The position numbers and the translations under genes were made by a program. Below the pieces are notes generated by a model. That model was not told the DNA's origin. It did no database searches and was given only the letters and a program-made list of their open reading frames with translations. A stretch of DNA of 41,423 nucleotides from Anaerolineae bacterium (lineage in GTDB: Bacteria > Chloroflexota > Anaerolineae > Anaerolineales > E44-bin32), in the NCBI GenBank assembly GCA_030605795.1, contig JAUWHR010000013.1:1-41423 (forward strand). The letters are read 5' to 3'. This document shows, in pieces, positions 40,168 through 41,423 of this stretch (the stretch's first letter is position 1; every line of letters starts with the position of its first letter).

Positions 40168-41423
40168 GTACCACTGCCGCTTTCATCGGTTGGGGGTGGA
40201 GTCGATGTATGCGTGGGAGTAGAAGTTGGTGTGGGAGTAGGAGTTGGTGATGGAGTAGGAGTTGGTGAGGGAGGGGGAGTCGATGTTGGTGTGGTTGAAG
40301 TCGTTGGAGTTACCGAAGGTGTAGGTGTCGGTGTGCTATATTGTCCTGTATTGGGATCGATTAAGTTGGGGTCGATGTGTTCCAAGTTGCCAGTGGCAGC
40401 GATGTTGTGTACATGGTTTATCGCATTGTCGGATAGACCCATCTCACTAAGCCAATGTTCCCATCCTCCATCCGGTATGCGATGGTCAACCACTCCCATT
40501 TCGACAATGTAGTTCTTCCTATAAACATCTACATGGTTGTATTGCTTCACAATGTATCGATTTGCGTTTACTGCATCATCGTTAGTTAGAGTAGCGAGGT
40601 CATTTGAAATATCTACTAATCGACTGTTGATGAATCTTCTTCTGTCCACGGAAATTGTCGGATCTGATAATTCTGCGCTTAGCAAATCGTACTCAACTGT
40701 ACCGCCTACAATATATGCGAGCACCTCCATATAATTTGTGGAGTCACCCACTAACCTACTTCTTGGCTGAGATAATCTTGGTTCACCGCTAGGCCAGTAA
40801 AGAGGATCATCAAATTCTCGTTGAAGTGAGTGAGTCAACTCGTGTGCAAGCAATCCTGCTCCTGCGGGAGTTTCTATTTCACTATGATTGATATAACGAT
40901 CAGCCAGAAAAATCCTGTTTGTCCAGGGTGAGGCACCACCACCGCTCATGATAAATGACACCCTAATTTCTCTTTGTGCGATCAGGTCTGCAAGTTCTGC
41001 ACCTACTGGGGAAAATGGATCCCCACTGGGAGCCACGGCTGACATGGCTAACAACCCCGCCGTAATCGGACCATCAGCAGGTAACCCCGGTTCCTGAACA
41101 AGGAAGATATATTCTCTCATGTAATCCGCAGGCGCGTTCTGGGCTTGTAAAGCCTGGTATTGTGTAATATCAATGAGGTTGATTAAGTTCTGTCCACCAA
41201 TTCTGGATTGATCGAGGATTGAGTACATTCGTTGGTTAACGTTCAAGTCGTACCAGTTCCAGACATTCGATGCACCGGTTACAATCGACGACCACCATGG
41301 CGGAGACCATTTCTCCTCCTCTCCTTCGCCATTCTCGTCTCCCGGTTCTTCAATCAGGTAACCCAAACGCAGATGTCGCTCAACCTTTTGCCAGGGAAAC
41401 AGCGCGATTTGGGTATAGGGAGT
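40164..41423 (-). CDS. HExxH (DUF4157-like) protein with Thr/Pro tail, 5' end beyond the window
   Basis: The reading frame is open to the window edge at 41423, so the N-terminus is missing; a TTG at 41366 is probably not the start. The visible 419 residues include a putative zinc-binding helix AGLLAHELTHSLQREFD with its His-Glu...His, preceded by NRIFLADRYINHS, which fits the DUF4157/eCIS-core peptidase-like pattern. The last ~55 residues are a Ser/Thr/Pro tail (STPTPTPSVTPTTSTTPTS and more), encoded by a low-complexity stretch around 40190-40340. Translationally coupled to the next lipoprotein gene. Whether it is an active peptidase is not shown. Confidence 0.75.
   Translation of the reverse strand, partial: TPYTQIALFPWQKVERHLRLGYLIEEPGDENGEGEEEKWSPPWWSSIVTGASNVWNWYDLNVNQRMYSILDQSRIGGQNLINLIDITQYQALQAQNAPADYMREYIFLVQEPGLPADGPITAGLLAMSAVAPSGDPFSPVGAELADLIAQREIRVSFIMSGGGASPWTNRIFLADRYINHSEIETPAGAGLLAHELTHSLQREFDDPLYWPSGEPRLSQPRSRLVGDSTNYMEVLAYIVGGTVEYDLLSAELSDPTISVDRRRFINSRLVDISNDLATLTNDDAVNANRYIVKQYNHVDVYRKNYIVEMGVVDHRIPDGGWEHWLSEMGLSDNAINHVHNIAATGNLEHIDPNLIDPNTGQYSTPTPTPSVTPTTSTTPTSTPPPSPTPTPSPTPTPTPTSTPTHTSTPPPTDESGSGT

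Noticed and set aside
40190-40340. Short-period repeat of GTTGGTGTGGGAGTAGGA type, considered as a satellite or CRISPR-like array
   Set aside because: It encodes the Thr/Pro tail of the HExxH protein in frame; ordinary low-complexity coding sequence.

Overview
The window reads as bacterial chromosome, most probably from the phylum Chloroflexota (an Anaerolineae-like lineage). That placement is an inference. It rests on the many secreted proteins and lipoproteins with Thr/Pro linkers, a glutaredoxin-DUF2085 fusion, a fused GAF/PP2C/histidine-kinase-like ATPase protein, and the overall mix of families; no rRNA or marker tree is available here. No rRNA, tRNA, CRISPR array, plasmid or phage core was found.

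Layout. (1) 1-2939, minus strand: a GT2 glycosyltransferase, a winged-helix regulator preceded by a perfect 14-bp palindrome, a DegV-family fatty-acid-binding protein, and a small membrane protein coupled to it by an ATGA overlap. (2) 2940-5870: an atypical, gene-poor, partly AT-rich stretch with a four-segment membrane protein and a lipoprotein. Imperfect 27-nt direct repeats flank this part, and strong hairpin terminators lie within or beside it. (3) 5881-10309, minus strand: DUF167 and YggT proteins, PgeF, the glutaredoxin-DUF2085 fusion, CcdA and a DUF4332 protein. Non-autonomous mobile elements with 8-bp target duplications interrupt the region. (4) 10424-20422, plus strand: a coiled-coil protein, then the core expression and nucleotide block rpoC, rplU, rpmA, rpmE, tdk, hpt and a CCA/poly(A) polymerase-family enzyme. 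rpoC has its own promoter and a leader hairpin; rplU has a full-consensus sigma-70-type promoter; rpmE encodes bL31 fused to a domain resembling the RNA polymerase alpha C-terminal domain. (5) 20501-22862: DNA polymerase IV and a TIM-barrel/NTF2-like fusion. (6) 23068-29628: a divergent OsmC protein, then a tightly overlapped signalling set (phosphatase/kinase-like fusion, STAS antagonist, CheY-like receiver) whose last member overlaps a GH36 alpha-galactosidase, followed by a membrane-anchored protein. (7) 29702-32687: a divergent PfkB-kinase/double-SIS-isomerase pair and a response regulator with a degenerate receiver. (8) 32777-36560, minus strand: an orphan DNA methyltransferase behind a 17-bp perfect leader hairpin, argS and rpsT. 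(9) 36890-41423, minus strand: a cluster of secreted proteins, including two paralogous beta-propeller lipoproteins and a HExxH protein cut by the window edge.

Functional reading. Regions 4 and 5 are housekeeping (transcription, ribosome, salvage of thymidine and purines, tRNA 3'-end processing, lesion bypass). Regions 6 and 7 look like partner-switching control next to carbohydrate use. Region 3 pairs a membrane thiol-electron carrier (CcdA) with a membrane-tethered glutaredoxin. The most unusual items are the bL31-alphaCTD fusion with its structured leader, the rpoC leader with an overlapping mini-ORF, the mobile elements with duplicated targets, and the signalling operon that reads directly into an alpha-galactosidase.
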